Positions 8,741 through 18,296 are shown, numbered from the stretch's first letter. The stretch is 64,000 bases of DNA from Pseudoselenomonas ruminantium (GCA_002373045.1 DFHU01000007.1:4001-68000), one strand, 5' to 3'. The notes: a model not told the origin generated them from the letters alone. Numbers and translations are program-made.

Positions 8741-9976
8741 ATGCGGCATAACTTTACGGTTACGACAAAAAGACAAAAATTGGCTGCAGGAGGGATAGTG
8801 CTCATCTTGCTGGCTATTGCACTTTATGTTTATATGGGCATGGGCAAGGATAATATGCAGAAGGTTCGCCGCAACAGTCCTGTTGTTGAGGTGCAGGAAG
8901 TGGTGCGGGCGGATATGGGGCGTCATATTGTTTTGTCTGGGCAGACGGTTGCTGATGCCAGTATCAGCCTGGCCCCAAAATACAATGGCCGGATTACGGC
9001 GGTTTATGCTGACCTGGGCGATTGGGTGGAAGAAGGCCAAATTCTCATGGTGCAGGATTTGGAGGATTTGGATATTTCCATTGCGCAGAATGCGGCTGCT
9101 GCCGGTGCGGCAAGGGCAGATGTCCGGGAAACGGCAGCTACTTATAATGCCAATCTCAGCAGTAAGAAAAATGCTTATGAGCTAGCCAGCGCCAAATATG
9201 AGCGTCAAAAGTATCTTTTCTCCATCGGGGCTATCTCACAGGATAAGCTGGACAGTGTAGAGGCTGAATACAGTGCTGCCAAAGCGGCGTATGAAGTGCT
9301 GGCCAATCAGCAGGCCGGTGGTATGGCTGCGGCCATAGAGTCAAAAGAGTTGCTGGCGGCCAAGCAGGAGCATGCTACAGAGGCGTTGGAAAAACAGCGG
9401 TCAGATATGATTTTACGGGCGCCGCGCAGCGGTATAATCGCTTATCGAAATGCTGAGGTCGGGGCAATGGCTGCCGCCGGAACGAAAGCATTTACGTTGG
9501 TGGACAATGGCCATATTAATGTAGACTGTACCATTGGCGAAAACGATGCGGCGATTTTACAGGCCGGGATGGAGGTCAATGTTACCATCGATGCCTTGGG
9601 AAAAGATTTTCTAGGGAAAATTATCTTTGTAAGCCCGGCTATGGACGAAGATAGCAAGAGTTACAGGGTACGGGTTTCTTTGGATAATCCGGACAATACA
9701 GTCAAGGCTGGCTTGTTTGCCCATACGGCCGTGGATATTCTGCAGCGTCCGCAAACAATATTTGTACCTCAATCGGCAGTGCTGACCCGAAATGGCGAGC
9801 AGTATGTCTTTGTCCTGCGGGAAGATGGTACGGTAGAGCGGCGCGTGGTGAAAATAGGCCTGCTTAATGATGTTTCGGAGGAGATTCTGGAGGGCCTGGC
9901 GGAAGGTGAGAAGGTTGTTCTCACGAATCAGGATAAACTGCAGGATGGCATGAAAGTCAAGGTGGCAGCAGAATGA
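8741..9976 (+). CDS. RND efflux periplasmic adaptor subunit
   Basis: A 411-residue membrane fusion protein of the AcrA/MdtA family. Residues 12-32 form an N-terminal membrane anchor. The first half of the lipoyl domain is near 65-100 (VYADLGDWVEEGQ). A long alpha-helical hairpin rich in Ala, Lys and Glu covers about 105-220. The second lipoyl half is near 225-250 (LRAPRSGIIAYRNAEVG), and beta-barrel and membrane-proximal domains follow. It bridges the inner-membrane pump to an outer-membrane channel across the periplasm, so it implies a diderm cell. The stop overlaps the pump gene by 4 bp (ATGA). No TolC-like gene lies nearby; the channel must be encoded elsewhere. Confidence 0.93.
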   Translation: MRHNFTVTTKRQKLAAGGIVLILLAIALYVYMGMGKDNMQKVRRNSPVVEVQEVVRADMGRHIVLSGQTVADASISLAPKYNGRITAVYADLGDWVEEGQILMVQDLEDLDISIAQNAAAAGAARADVRETAATYNANLSSKKNAYELASAKYERQKYLFSIGAISQDKLDSVEAEYSAAKAAYEVLANQQAGGMAAAIESKELLAAKQEHATEALEKQRSDMILRAPRSGIIAYRNAEVGAMAAAGTKAFTLVDNGHINVDCTIGENDAAILQAGMEVNVTIDALGKDFLGKIIFVSPAMDEDSKSYRVRVSLDNPDNTVKAGLFAHTAVDILQRPQTIFVPQSAVLTRNGEQYVFVLREDGTVERRVVKIGLLNDVSEEILEGLAEGEKVVLTNQDKLQDGMKVKVAAE

Positions 9977-12900
9977 ATATTACCCGTTTATCAATCCTCC
10001 GGCCAGTGGGCATATCGATGATTGTCGCCTTCTTTGTGGTGTTGGGGTTGTATAGTTACTACCGCATTGGTGTGGAACTGCTGCCTGCGCTAAATACGCC
10101 TTATGTCACGGTTACCGTGAAATATCCCGGAGCCAGTGCCGAATCTGTGGAGCAGGAAATCATCAAGCCCGTGGAAGATGCAGTATCTTCCGTGTCCAAT
10201 GTGAAGACCATAACATCTGTGGCCAGCTATGAGCGGGGTCGCGTAATGATGGAATTGAATTTTGATGCGGATGCGGACATGGCGGCTATTGAGGCCACAA
10301 AAAAAGTAGAGGCCATTAAAAATAAATTGCCTGATGAGGCCGACGCACCTGTGGTGGTAAAGCGGGATATTAATGCCAAGCCCATCATGGAACTGGCGGT
10401 CATGAGTCAGCATGGCTTGGGTGATACCTATTCCATGACGGAAAATGTCTTTCAGGATGTTTTGCAGCAGGCGGGCGGCGTTTCGGAAATCGAGCTGCAT
10501 GGTGGCCGGGATAAGGAAGTAGCCGTGGAAGTGGATCGGGATAAACTGGCTGCCTATAAGCTGACTCTGCCCAAAATCGCCAGCGCTGTCCGCAATGAAA
10601 ATCAGCTGCTGCCGTCCGGACCGATATATACGGAGTCGACAAAATCCGATGTGCGGGTGGTGGCCGAATACAGTAAGGCCGCAGATATTGAAAAAGTCCG
10701 GATACAAAACAGCAGGGGAGAATTGATTCCGCTGACGGCCGTGGCCACAGTGCGGGAGCAGGATGCCCGCCAGCAGCGCTATGGGCGCCTGAATGGAGAA
10801 CCGGCAATCAATGTGCTGATTTACAAGAACAGTGATGCCAATGTGGTGGAGACGGCAGGCAATATCCTGAAAGCGGTAGAAAAGCTTCGCCGTGACTATC
10901 AGGACTATCAGTTTATCGTGGTGTCCAACGATGCGGACTATGTGGACACTGCTCTGCATAATACCTTGGGGACTTTGGTAGAAGGGTTGATTACTACAGG
11001 GCTGGTATTGTTTCTCTTTTTGCGGGGATGGCGCTCCACAGCCGCTGTTATGATTGCCATACCCACTTCGCTTATCTCGACATTCTTTGTCATGTACCTG
11101 GCCGGTTTTACGTTCAATATGATGTCCCTGATGGGCATGACTTTATGTGTGGGGATTTTGGTCGATGACAGCATTGTGGTGCTGGAAAACATTATCCGCT
11201 ACCTGAAAAATGGCGCTGCTCCCGCTGAGGCGGCGGAAAAAGGACGTACGGAAATAGGCATGGCGGCTATTGCCATTACCCTTTGCGATGCGGCGGTGTT
11301 TATGCCGATTGCGTTTATGGAAGGCATGACCGGTCAGTTTTTTCGGCAGTTTGGTTTGACCATCGTTTTTGCTGGGGCGTTTTCGCTGTTTGTGTCGTTT
11401 ACGCTGACACCGATGCTGGCTTCACGCTTCTTCAAAAACGGCTATCATGTGGATAACCGCTTTTTGTGGCAGTTTATGGATAAGATGGAAGAACGGGCTG
11501 TGGGGCTTTATCGGCAAGCACTTTTTTGGAGTCTGGGACATCGGAAAAAACTTTTGCTCACGATTCTGGCCGTTTTTGCAGGCGTCATGGCTTTGATTCC
11601 TTTGGGAGCAGTAGGGACAGAGTTCATGCCGCAGACGGATGAGTCCGGTTTTACCATCAATATTCAATGTCCTGTGCGGGCTTCCTCGGAAGAACCGAAT
11701 AAAGTGGCCTTGCAGCTGGAAAAAAAGCTCTCTGAGATTCCTGAGGTCAAATACTATATGACGCAGGCTGGTGGGTCGAGTAGTGCCTATGAGGGCCGTA
11801 TTAAAGTGCAGCTTTTAGGGCGGCGGGAACGCAGCCGTTCTGTTTGGGAGATTACGCAGGAAGTCCGTGAGTATGCCAGTCATATTTCCGGGGCGGAAAT
11901 CCGGGTGACGGAGAATCAGTCCAATATGGGCGGCCCAAGTGGCGGGCGTGGCGGCGGCGGAGCCCTGCAGGTTGAACTGCGGGGAAACAATATGCAGGAC
12001 TTGGCAGTTGCGGCCGATAAAGTGGAAAAAATCCTGCGGCACGAGGTTAAAGGTGTAGGGGATGTCAATAGTTCCTATACGGAGGGCATGCCGGAGCTGC
12101 AGCTGATGGTCAATCGGGATAAACTCAAGGTTTTTGATGCCAGTCTGGCCGATATTGATACGGCTTTTTCTTCGGCAATATCGGGACTTTCTGCCGGGGA
12201 ATTGAAAAATGACCCGCTGAACGGCGGGCAGGATACCAAAATCAAGGTTCGCTTTAAGGGAGCTGATGGCTATCATGCATCAGATGTGGCCAGAGTCCCG
12301 GTTTGGGCTAATGGCAAACTGGCCTATTTAGGCGATGTGGCCGATATCAAGGATGGGCGCGGCCCTGTCAGTATCCGCCGTGTGGATAAGCAGCGCTCCA
12401 TTCAGTTGGGCGCTAACTTGCGCGGAAGACCGGTCGGTGATGTGGTGCGGGATATAAAGCAGATTTTGCAGGAAACTGACCTGGGCGAAGGCGTAACCTA
12501 TCGGTTTAAGGGACAGGCAAGCCGCATGAATGAAACCTTCGGTGAACTGATTAGTGCCTTGTTCCTGGCTTTGGTGCTGATCTATATGCTGCTTGCGGTG
12601 CTCTACGAGTCGGTGCTCACCCCGTTCATCCGTATGTTTTCCCTGCCTTTGGGGCTTATCGGTTCAGTGCTCTTGTTGTTCCTGACACATAATACGTTGA
12701 ATCTTTACTCCATGATTGGGATATTGGTTATGGATGGCATTGTGGCGAAGAACGGCACATTGCTCATTGATTATACGTTGACCTTGATGGATCGGGGGAG
12801 AACAGCACTGGAGGCTATTGTGGAGGCCGGCTGCGTGCGCTTAAAGCCCATCTGCATGACGACGATTACCATGATGGTGGGGATGCTGCCGATGGCGCTG

Positions 12901-13047
12901 GCAATGACCGATGGTGCAGAAACTCGCGTTTCCATGGCCTGGGTAATCATTGGTGGCCTGTTGACTTCCACCGTATTTACGTTGTTGGTCATACCGATTA
13001 TCTTTTTGTATTTCTATCAGAAAAAGGAATCGGCTCGCAGCAGTTAA
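9973..13047 (+). CDS. RND-family multidrug efflux transporter (HAE-1-like)
   Basis: A 1,024-residue inner-membrane proton-driven pump of the AcrB/MdtBC type. Twelve membrane segments are arranged as 1 + 5 + 1 + 5, with two large periplasmic loops after TM1 and TM7. TM4 keeps the proton-relay pattern GILVDDSIVVLENI (aspartates near 397-398). A glycine-rich patch (near 655-665) interrupts the second periplasmic domain. Translationally coupled to the adaptor gene. The substrate cannot be inferred. A shared terminator follows and faces the convergent symporter gene. Confidence 0.95.
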   Translation: MNITRLSILRPVGISMIVAFFVVLGLYSYYRIGVELLPALNTPYVTVTVKYPGASAESVEQEIIKPVEDAVSSVSNVKTITSVASYERGRVMMELNFDADADMAAIEATKKVEAIKNKLPDEADAPVVVKRDINAKPIMELAVMSQHGLGDTYSMTENVFQDVLQQAGGVSEIELHGGRDKEVAVEVDRDKLAAYKLTLPKIASAVRNENQLLPSGPIYTESTKSDVRVVAEYSKAADIEKVRIQNSRGELIPLTAVATVREQDARQQRYGRLNGEPAINVLIYKNSDANVVETAGNILKAVEKLRRDYQDYQFIVVSNDADYVDTALHNTLGTLVEGLITTGLVLFLFLRGWRSTAAVMIAIPTSLISTFFVMYLAGFTFNMMSLMGMTLCVGILVDDSIVVLENIIRYLKNGAAPAEAAEKGRTEIGMAAIAITLCDAAVFMPIAFMEGMTGQFFRQFGLTIVFAGAFSLFVSFTLTPMLASRFFKNGYHVDNRFLWQFMDKMEERAVGLYRQALFWSLGHRKKLLLTILAVFAGVMALIPLGAVGTEFMPQTDESGFTINIQCPVRASSEEPNKVALQLEKKLSEIPEVKYYMTQAGGSSSAYEGRIKVQLLGRRERSRSVWEITQEVREYASHISGAEIRVTENQSNMGGPSGGRGGGGALQVELRGNNMQDLAVAADKVEKILRHEVKGVGDVNSSYTEGMPELQLMVNRDKLKVFDASLADIDTAFSSAISGLSAGELKNDPLNGGQDTKIKVRFKGADGYHASDVARVPVWANGKLAYLGDVADIKDGRGPVSIRRVDKQRSIQLGANLRGRPVGDVVRDIKQILQETDLGEGVTYRFKGQASRMNETFGELISALFLALVLIYMLLAVLYESVLTPFIRMFSLPLGLIGSVLLLFLTHNTLNLYSMIGILVMDGIVAKNGTLLIDYTLTLMDRGRTALEAIVEAGCVRLKPICMTTITMMVGMLPMALAMTDGAETRVSMAWVIIGGLLTSTVFTLLVIPIIFLYFYQKKESARSS

Positions 13048-13059
13048 ATGAATAGCAGA

Positions 13060-13097
13060 AAAATCCCTGACCGGTCGATGCCGGTCAGGGATTTTTT
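13060..13097. terminator. Bidirectional terminator between pump and symporter
   Basis: AAATCCCTGACCGG and CCGGTCAGGGATTTTTT form a long GC-rich stem with a T-run on the plus strand and an A-run on the other side. It can stop both the RND operon and the convergent symporter transcript. Confidence 0.9.
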
Positions 13098-13113
13098 GTG
13101 AACGATTATGATG

Positions 13114-14532
13114 TTAGTCTTTGTCTACGCCCCAGGCGTGGATGCCGTGTTCGTCGGGCAGAATAGCCGGATCGAATACGGGTTCAGCCTTGCCTTGGTT
13201 TTTCTGTTCCAGATAGCTGTTGAAGGTTACCCGTACATATTTGTAGAGGCGGGCAATGGCGTAGAGGTTGGTCAGGCAGAGAAGCCCCATGAAGAGGTCC
13301 GCGAGGTTCCAAACCAGGGAAAGTTCAGCCATGCTGCCGAAGATGACCATGCCGATAACCAAAGCGCGGAACAGGTACAAACCCATTTTGCTGTTTCCTT
13401 CAAAGAAGGCGATATTGATTTCGCTGTAGTAGTAGTTGCCGACAATGGAGCTGAAGGCGAACAGCAAAATCATAAAGGCGACAGCGGCCGGAGCAGACGC
13501 GCCGAAGATGCTGGCAAGGGAAGCCTGTGCCAGTGCAATGCCGGTAAGCTCGCCGCCTACAGTGTATTGGCCGGTCAGCAGAACGATAAACGCCGTAGCA
13601 GAACATACGAGCCAGGTATCGACATAAACACCGAAGGACTGGATAAGGCCTTGTTTTACCGGATGGCTGACATCGGCGGTAGCAGCGGCATTCGGTACTG
13701 AACCTTCACCGGCTTCATTGGAGAACAGGCCGCGTTTTACACCGGTGAGGATGACGGAACCAAGACCGCCGCCAACCGCAGCCTGCGGGGAGAACGCATC
13801 ATGGATAATCAGGGCGAACATGCCGGGAACTTGTTCAATATTCATGATGGTGATGATAATGGCTACAAGGATGTAAAGGCCAGCCATGATGGGCACGAGG
13901 AATTCGGTTACCTGAGCAATGCGCTGTACGCCGCCGCAGATTACCAAACCGGTGAAGAAGGCCAGCACACCTGCCGTTACCGACTGGGGCACATTAAAGG
14001 CTGTGGATGCTGACAGGGCGATGGTGTTTGCCTGTACGGAATTGTAGATAAGACCAAAAGTTACGGATAAGAGCACGGCAAAAAGTTTGGCAATGCCGGG
14101 CTGGTGCAGGGCATTTTTGATGTAATAAGCAGGCCCGCCATGGAAGGAGCCGTCCGGACGCTGAATTTTGTAAATCTGTGCTAACGTACTTTCGACAAAG
14201 CCTGTAGCACAGCCAATAAAGGCGATAACCCACATCCAGAATACTGCACCGGGGCCACCGGTGACGATGGCAATCGCTACGCCGGCGATATTGCCAACGC
14301 CTACACGGGAGGCTGTGCTGACGCAGAATGCCTGAAAGGCACTGATTGAATTTCCTTCTGTCTTGGTGCCCATTCCTTCTGTGAGCAGACGAATCATTTC
14401 CGGCAGCATGCGCAGCTGGACAAATTTTGTGGCAAAGGTGAAGTAAATGCCGCAACCTACGAGAACAACAATGAGGACATAAGACCATAGCAGGGTATTG
14501 ATACTGTCGACCATAGAGTTTAGTAATTCCAT
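13114..14532 (-). CDS. Sodium:alanine/glycine symporter (AGCS family)
   Basis: A 472-residue integral membrane protein with about 10-11 helices. It shows the AGCS hallmarks: a GVGNIAGVAIAI segment near 80, HGGPAYYIKNAL near 135, and SNEAGEGSVPNAAATADV near 272, a region important for ion and substrate binding in the family. It probably imports alanine or glycine with sodium. The ATG at 14532 is chosen for its GAAGG six bases upstream; the TTG two codons earlier is too close. It has a long leader with a predicted two-state hairpin and its own promoter. Confidence 0.93.
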   Translation of the reverse strand: MELLNSMVDSINTLLWSYVLIVVLVGCGIYFTFATKFVQLRMLPEMIRLLTEGMGTKTEGNSISAFQAFCVSTASRVGVGNIAGVAIAIVTGGPGAVFWMWVIAFIGCATGFVESTLAQIYKIQRPDGSFHGGPAYYIKNALHQPGIAKLFAVLLSVTFGLIYNSVQANTIALSASTAFNVPQSVTAGVLAFFTGLVICGGVQRIAQVTEFLVPIMAGLYILVAIIITIMNIEQVPGMFALIIHDAFSPQAAVGGGLGSVILTGVKRGLFSNEAGEGSVPNAAATADVSHPVKQGLIQSFGVYVDTWLVCSATAFIVLLTGQYTVGGELTGIALAQASLASIFGASAPAAVAFMILLFAFSSIVGNYYYSEINIAFFEGNSKMGLYLFRALVIGMVIFGSMAELSLVWNLADLFMGLLCLTNLYAIARLYKYVRVTFNSYLEQKNQGKAEPVFDPAILPDEHGIHAWGVDKD

Positions 14533-14555
14533 AAACAACCTTCTTTCTTTAATTG

Positions 14556-14650
14556 GTAAAATAAAACGCCTTTTGCTGCTGAACAGCCAAAAGGAGACAG
14601 TTATCCTGCCTGACTATTGACTGGGAGTCGCAAAAGGCGCCATTGCCTTA
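14556..14650 (-). promoter_or_regulatory. Structured leader of the symporter gene, possible attenuator or riboswitch
   Basis: In the minus-strand transcript a 10-bp helix (14630-14639 with 14567-14576, CGCCTTTTGC pairing GCAAAAGGCG) closes a region of about 53 nt that can form three small hairpins. It runs straight into TTTTATTTT, as a terminator would. The 5' arm can alternatively pair with an AAGGC just upstream, which would prevent the terminator. I could not match it to the glycine, lysine, SAM, T-box or cobalamin consensus. The ligand, if any, is unknown. Confidence 0.5.
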
Positions 14651-14674
14651 AAAGTATGTTTTTATGATATAGCT

Positions 14675-14704
14675 ATTATACTGAATTTGTTTAGTTGGTG
14701 TCAA
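14675..14704 (-). promoter_or_regulatory. Promoter of the symporter gene
   Basis: On the minus strand TTGACA (14699-14704) and TATAAT (14675-14680) are spaced by 18 bp. Both boxes match consensus. Transcription would begin near 14668, giving a leader of about 135 nt before the ATG. Confidence 0.8.
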
Positions 14705-14995
14705 GCATTGGCATTCAATTTGAATGTATATGGTGGTTTATGATTAGTTATGATTAACTTACAATAAATATTAATAATCATTAAAATATTTTATAATAAA
14801 TAGTATTTACTAATATATAGATTTTGTAGTATAATTAGCAACGTGTTAGCAGGTTTTAGGGTTTATTGATACTATTTAGAAAAGTTATGAAATTTTTTTG
14901 CCGGTTGCAGGAGATTCCTTAGCTTTGACGAATAGAAACCACAAGGGGGAATGATCTGTTAACGAGATTTTTTAAGGAAAGGGAGATTAATAATT
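14705..14995 (+). other. AT-rich intergenic region upstream of the Dcu carrier
   Basis: About 290 bp, very AT-rich in its first half. A TATAAT-like -10 box lies near 14830 and a plausible ribosome-binding site (AAAGGGAG) lies just before the carrier start. The stretch 14880-14960 could hold leader structure, but no known riboswitch was recognised and no ORF is convincing. Confidence 0.5.
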
Positions 14996-16336
14996 ATGGA
15001 AATGTTATTAGGTCTCGTAGTGCTTCTGGCCTGCTTGATTTTCGGTGTCCGCCATGGCGGTATCGGTCTGGCAGTTATCAGTGGCATTGGTCTCATCATT
15101 TTTACGTTTGTATTCCAGTACAAACCAGGTTCGCCACCAATTGACGTAATGCTTACGATTTTGGCGGTAGTTACTTGCGCCGGTTTCCTGCAGACTTCCG
15201 GCGGTCTTACGGTTATGCTGAAGTACGCAGAAAAATTCCTGCGCAGTAATCCGAAACAGGTTACGATTTTTGCTCCGCTCACGACTTGGTTCCTGACGGT
15301 GCTCTGCGGCACCGGCCATGTGGTTTACACGATGTTCCCGATTATTTATGATATTGCCATCAAGCAGAACATTCGCCCGGAACGTCCGATGGCGGTAGCT
15401 TCGGTGGCTTCGCAGATGGCTATCTGTGCTTCCCCTGTATCGGTAGCTGTTGTGTCCATCGTTGGCTTCTTTGCCGCTCATAACTTCAATTACACGGTAC
15501 TGCAGATTCTGGCAGTATCCATTCCGGCAACGGGCTTTGGCGTGCTCTGCGGTGCGCTTTGGTCTTATCGTCGTGGTAAGGAACTGGCTGATGATGAACG
15601 CTTCCAGGAATTCATCAAGGACCCGGAAAACCGCAATTATGTATATGGTGATACGGAATCCCTGATGGACAAGGAACTGCCGGCAACTTACTACCGTGCA
15701 ATGTACATCTTCTTTGCTGGTATTCTCGTTATTGCCTGCCTGGGCAACTTCCCGGATTTGCTGCCGCATTTCCCGAATGCGAAGGGGGTTATGAAACCCA
15801 TCTCCATGACAGTAGTTATCCAGATGGTTATGCTCTTCGTAGCAGCAATGATTCTCCTGACTTGCAACATCAAGGCTAAGGACGTGGGCAACAGCCAGGT
15901 ATTCCGCTCTGGTATCGTAGCACTCGTATCCGTATATGGCGTAGCATGGATGGCCAGCACTTACTTTGGTGCGCATATGACTATCCTCAAGGAAAGCCTC
16001 GGTGCTGCCGTAACAGCTTATCCTTGGGCATATGCTATCATCGCTTTCCTGACGTCCAAGCTGGTTAACTCGCAGGCCGCAGCTATCGCTATCGTTGTGC
16101 CGCTGGCTCTGTCTGTAGGCATGGACCCGGTGATGATTATGTCCTTCATCTCTGCTTGCTATGGTTACTTCTTCCTGCCGACTTATCCTTCCGACCTGGC
16201 CTGCATTGGCTTTGACCGTTCCGGTACTACCCGCATCGGCAAGTACATCCTGAATCACAGCTTTATGATTCCGGGCCTTATCGGTGTAGCAACTGGCTGC
16301 TGCATGGGGTTTGTCATGGCACATATCGTGATGTAA
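14996..16336 (+). CDS. Anaerobic C4-dicarboxylate transporter (DcuA/DcuB family)
   Basis: A 446-residue inner-membrane carrier with about 10-12 helices over its whole length. Family-typical stretches include GGLTVMLKYAEKFLRSNPKQ near 70, CGTGHVVYTMFPII near 105 and the C-terminal FLPTYPSDLACIGFDRSGTT near 400. In anaerobes such carriers exchange fumarate, malate or aspartate for succinate during fumarate respiration, consistent with a Selenomonas-like metabolism. DcuA and DcuB cannot be separated by eye. The convergent LysR regulator is a possible controller. Confidence 0.92.
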   Translation: MEMLLGLVVLLACLIFGVRHGGIGLAVISGIGLIIFTFVFQYKPGSPPIDVMLTILAVVTCAGFLQTSGGLTVMLKYAEKFLRSNPKQVTIFAPLTTWFLTVLCGTGHVVYTMFPIIYDIAIKQNIRPERPMAVASVASQMAICASPVSVAVVSIVGFFAAHNFNYTVLQILAVSIPATGFGVLCGALWSYRRGKELADDERFQEFIKDPENRNYVYGDTESLMDKELPATYYRAMYIFFAGILVIACLGNFPDLLPHFPNAKGVMKPISMTVVIQMVMLFVAAMILLTCNIKAKDVGNSQVFRSGIVALVSVYGVAWMASTYFGAHMTILKESLGAAVTAYPWAYAIIAFLTSKLVNSQAAAIAIVVPLALSVGMDPVMIMSFISACYGYFFLPTYPSDLACIGFDRSGTTRIGKYILNHSFMIPGLIGVATGCCMGFVMAHIVM

Positions 16337-16350
16337 TTGCAAAATAGCGC

Positions 16351-16390
16351 AAAAAAACGACGGTTCATTATGGCGAACCGTCGTCTTTTT
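16351..16390. terminator. Bidirectional terminator between carrier and LysR gene
   Basis: ACGACGGTTC (16357-16366) pairs with GAACCGTCGT (16375-16384). The stem is followed by CTTTTT on the plus strand and preceded by seven A residues, so it works for both convergent genes. Confidence 0.9.
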
Positions 16391-16391
16391 G

Positions 16392-17288
16392 TTATTTTTT
16401 GGCTTTGGCATTGCGTTCCTTGAGCAAGTCTTTGCAGAAGTCGATAAAGGATTGGGCTGCCTTGGAAATGTAGCGGTCTTTCTTCCAAGCCAGACCAACA
16501 TCGACAATGAGCGGGTCAGCGAGAGGAATAGCCTTGACACCGGGCGTATCTTCGACTACCATGTTGAGAAGGAAGGCGATTCCAACACCGCTGGCGACCA
16601 ATCCCTTTAAGGTAACAACCTGATTGGATTCCAATACGATGTTGGGGGTGATATTTTCATCCTTCATTCTGGAAAGTATGGCCTGACGCAGGAAGGAGCC
16701 TTCCTTCAGCATGATGATGTTTTCCTCAGCAATATCATGAAGGGAAATACTCTTTTTGGCGGCCAATGGGCTGTTTTCGGGGACACAGCAAATAATCTGG
16801 TCCTTGGTCATGGGCAGGAGCTGCAGATGGCTGCTGGCACCGGAAATGATGATGATGCCGAAGTCCAGCTCATCGCGTTCCAGCTGTTCGCGAATGGACA
16901 TGGAACCTTCTTCGTGCATGAAGATTTCCAAGTGGGAGTAGCGGCGCTGAAAGCTGGAGAAGATTTTGGGAAAGAGGTAGGCACCCATCATCGGGGGGAT
17001 GCCGATTTTGATGGTGCCTTTCTGGAGCTGTTTATAGTCGTTGACCTCCAGTACGGCATCCTGAATGTTGCGCAGGGCCAGTTCTACGCGATTGAGAAAG
17101 ACGGCTCCCTCCGGAGTCAGGGAAAGCTGTTTTTGGCTGCGGTCAAAGAGCTGAATGCCCAATTCTGCCTCCAGTTTTTTAATCGCTACGGTGATGTTGG
17201 GCTGGGATACACGGAGGCGTTCTGCAGCCCTGGTAATATTTCGCAGACGGCTGGCCATCTGGAAATATTCAAGTTGTCTTAGTTCCAT
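16392..17288 (-). CDS. LysR-family transcriptional regulator
   Basis: A 298-residue DNA-binding regulator. The N-terminal winged helix-turn-helix (about 1-60) has the typical RVSQPNITVAIKKLEAELG. The C-terminal effector-binding domain (about 90-295) has the periplasmic-binding-protein fold. It ends convergently with the Dcu carrier and starts divergently from motA. The inducer is unknown; control of the neighbouring dicarboxylate carrier is a guess from context. Confidence 0.93.
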   Translation of the reverse strand: MELRQLEYFQMASRLRNITRAAERLRVSQPNITVAIKKLEAELGIQLFDRSQKQLSLTPEGAVFLNRVELALRNIQDAVLEVNDYKQLQKGTIKIGIPPMMGAYLFPKIFSSFQRRYSHLEIFMHEEGSMSIREQLERDELDFGIIIISGASSHLQLLPMTKDQIICCVPENSPLAAKKSISLHDIAEENIIMLKEGSFLRQAILSRMKDENITPNIVLESNQVVTLKGLVASGVGIAFLLNMVVEDTPGVKAIPLADPLIVDVGLAWKKDRYISKAAQSFIDFCKDLLKERNAKAKK

Positions 17289-17518
17289 CGTATCGCTTCT
17301 TTCTCTATATAAACTAGTTTTATTCCCGTCTATTATACCATACTTTTGATGAATGTATGATATAATAATAAAAATTTATTATAAAAAGAGGAAAAAATTT
17401 TCCGCCAAGTTAGTAGGATTTTTGTTTTTGGTATGGAATTATACAAGTATGTACAAGTATATACAAAAAATAGATGATGTTCCTTCGTTAGCAAAGGAAG
17501 GTTAGGGGGGCTTTTATC
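17289..17518. other. Intergenic region between lysR and motA, with tandem repeat
   Basis: A 230-bp divergent region, AT-rich. At 17441-17466 a tandem repeat reads ATACAAGTAT, GTACAAGTAT, ATACAA, about 40-60 bp before the motA ribosome-binding site; it could be an operator. No sigma-28 (flagellar) promoter consensus was found. Confidence 0.45.
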
Positions 17519-18292
17519 TTGGAAATGTCAACAGTCATCGGTGTGGTGGCCGGCTTTATCTCGGTATTTGTCGGTATGGTCATCAAAGGTGCACCGATCA
17601 GCTCGCTGAATAACCCGGCAGCATTCCTGATTATCATTGGTGGTACGTTCTCTTGTCTGTTTATTGGTTTTAACATGAATCAGTTAAAGACCCTGCCTAA
17701 GCTGGTCAAGATGACATTCTTCAAACCGCCGCTCCATGAAAAATCGGAATTGCTCAATATGTTTATTGAACTATCGCAGATTGCCCGTCGCGAAGGTATA
17801 TTGGCACTGGAGGGCAAGGTGCAGGATATTGAAGATCCGTTCTTCAAAACAGGTTTGGGCATGGTTATTGATGGTATGGATCCGGAGTTTGTCAGTGACG
17901 TTTTGGATGCGGAACTGGCAGTTATGCAGGAACGTCACTCGGTAGGACGTTCTATTTTGACACAGGCTGGTACTTATGCACCGACCCTTGGTGTGCTTGG
18001 TGCCGTGGTTGGTCTTATCGCCGCTTTGGGCAACCTGAACGACGTTAACAAACTCGGGCATGCTATCGCCGCAGCTTTCGTTGCTACGATTCTGGGTATT
18101 TTCTCGGCATACGTTATTTACTTGCCGCTGGCTAATAAGCTGAAACTCTTGTCGGAGGCAGAAGTCAGTGAAAAACGCATGATTATTGAGGGCATTCTTT
18201 CCCTGCAGGCTGGTGATTCGCCAACGGCAATCGAGGCAAAACTTATGGTATTCATTCCGCAGTCCGAGCGTGAAGGGTTGAAGAAGGAGTGA
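17519..18292 (+). CDS. motA: Flagellar motor stator protein MotA
   Basis: A 257-residue inner-membrane protein with four membrane segments: two near the N-terminus (about 5-25 and 33-53) and two in the second half (about 145-170 and 180-205). The conserved TLGVLGAVVGLIAAL stretch lines the ion channel. The cytoplasmic loop between TM2 and TM3 contacts the rotor. TTG at 17519 is taken as the start because a GGGGGG Shine-Dalgarno lies 8 bp upstream; the ATG at 17525 is too far. motB follows after 4 bp. No other flagellar gene lies in the window. Confidence 0.93.
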   Translation: MEMSTVIGVVAGFISVFVGMVIKGAPISSLNNPAAFLIIIGGTFSCLFIGFNMNQLKTLPKLVKMTFFKPPLHEKSELLNMFIELSQIARREGILALEGKVQDIEDPFFKTGLGMVIDGMDPEFVSDVLDAELAVMQERHSVGRSILTQAGTYAPTLGVLGAVVGLIAALGNLNDVNKLGHAIAAAFVATILGIFSAYVIYLPLANKLKLLSEAEVSEKRMIIEGILSLQAGDSPTAIEAKLMVFIPQSEREGLKKE

Positions 18293-18296
18293 TTTG

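Noticed and set aside
13108..13701. Plus-strand frame of 197 codons opposite the symporter gene
   Set aside because: It overlaps a well-supported AGCS transporter on the other strand, begins next to the shared terminator and encodes no recognisable protein.
14540..14668. Glycine riboswitch before the symporter gene
   Set aside because: The conserved glycine-aptamer sequences are absent although the position would suit one; it was kept only as an unclassified structured leader.
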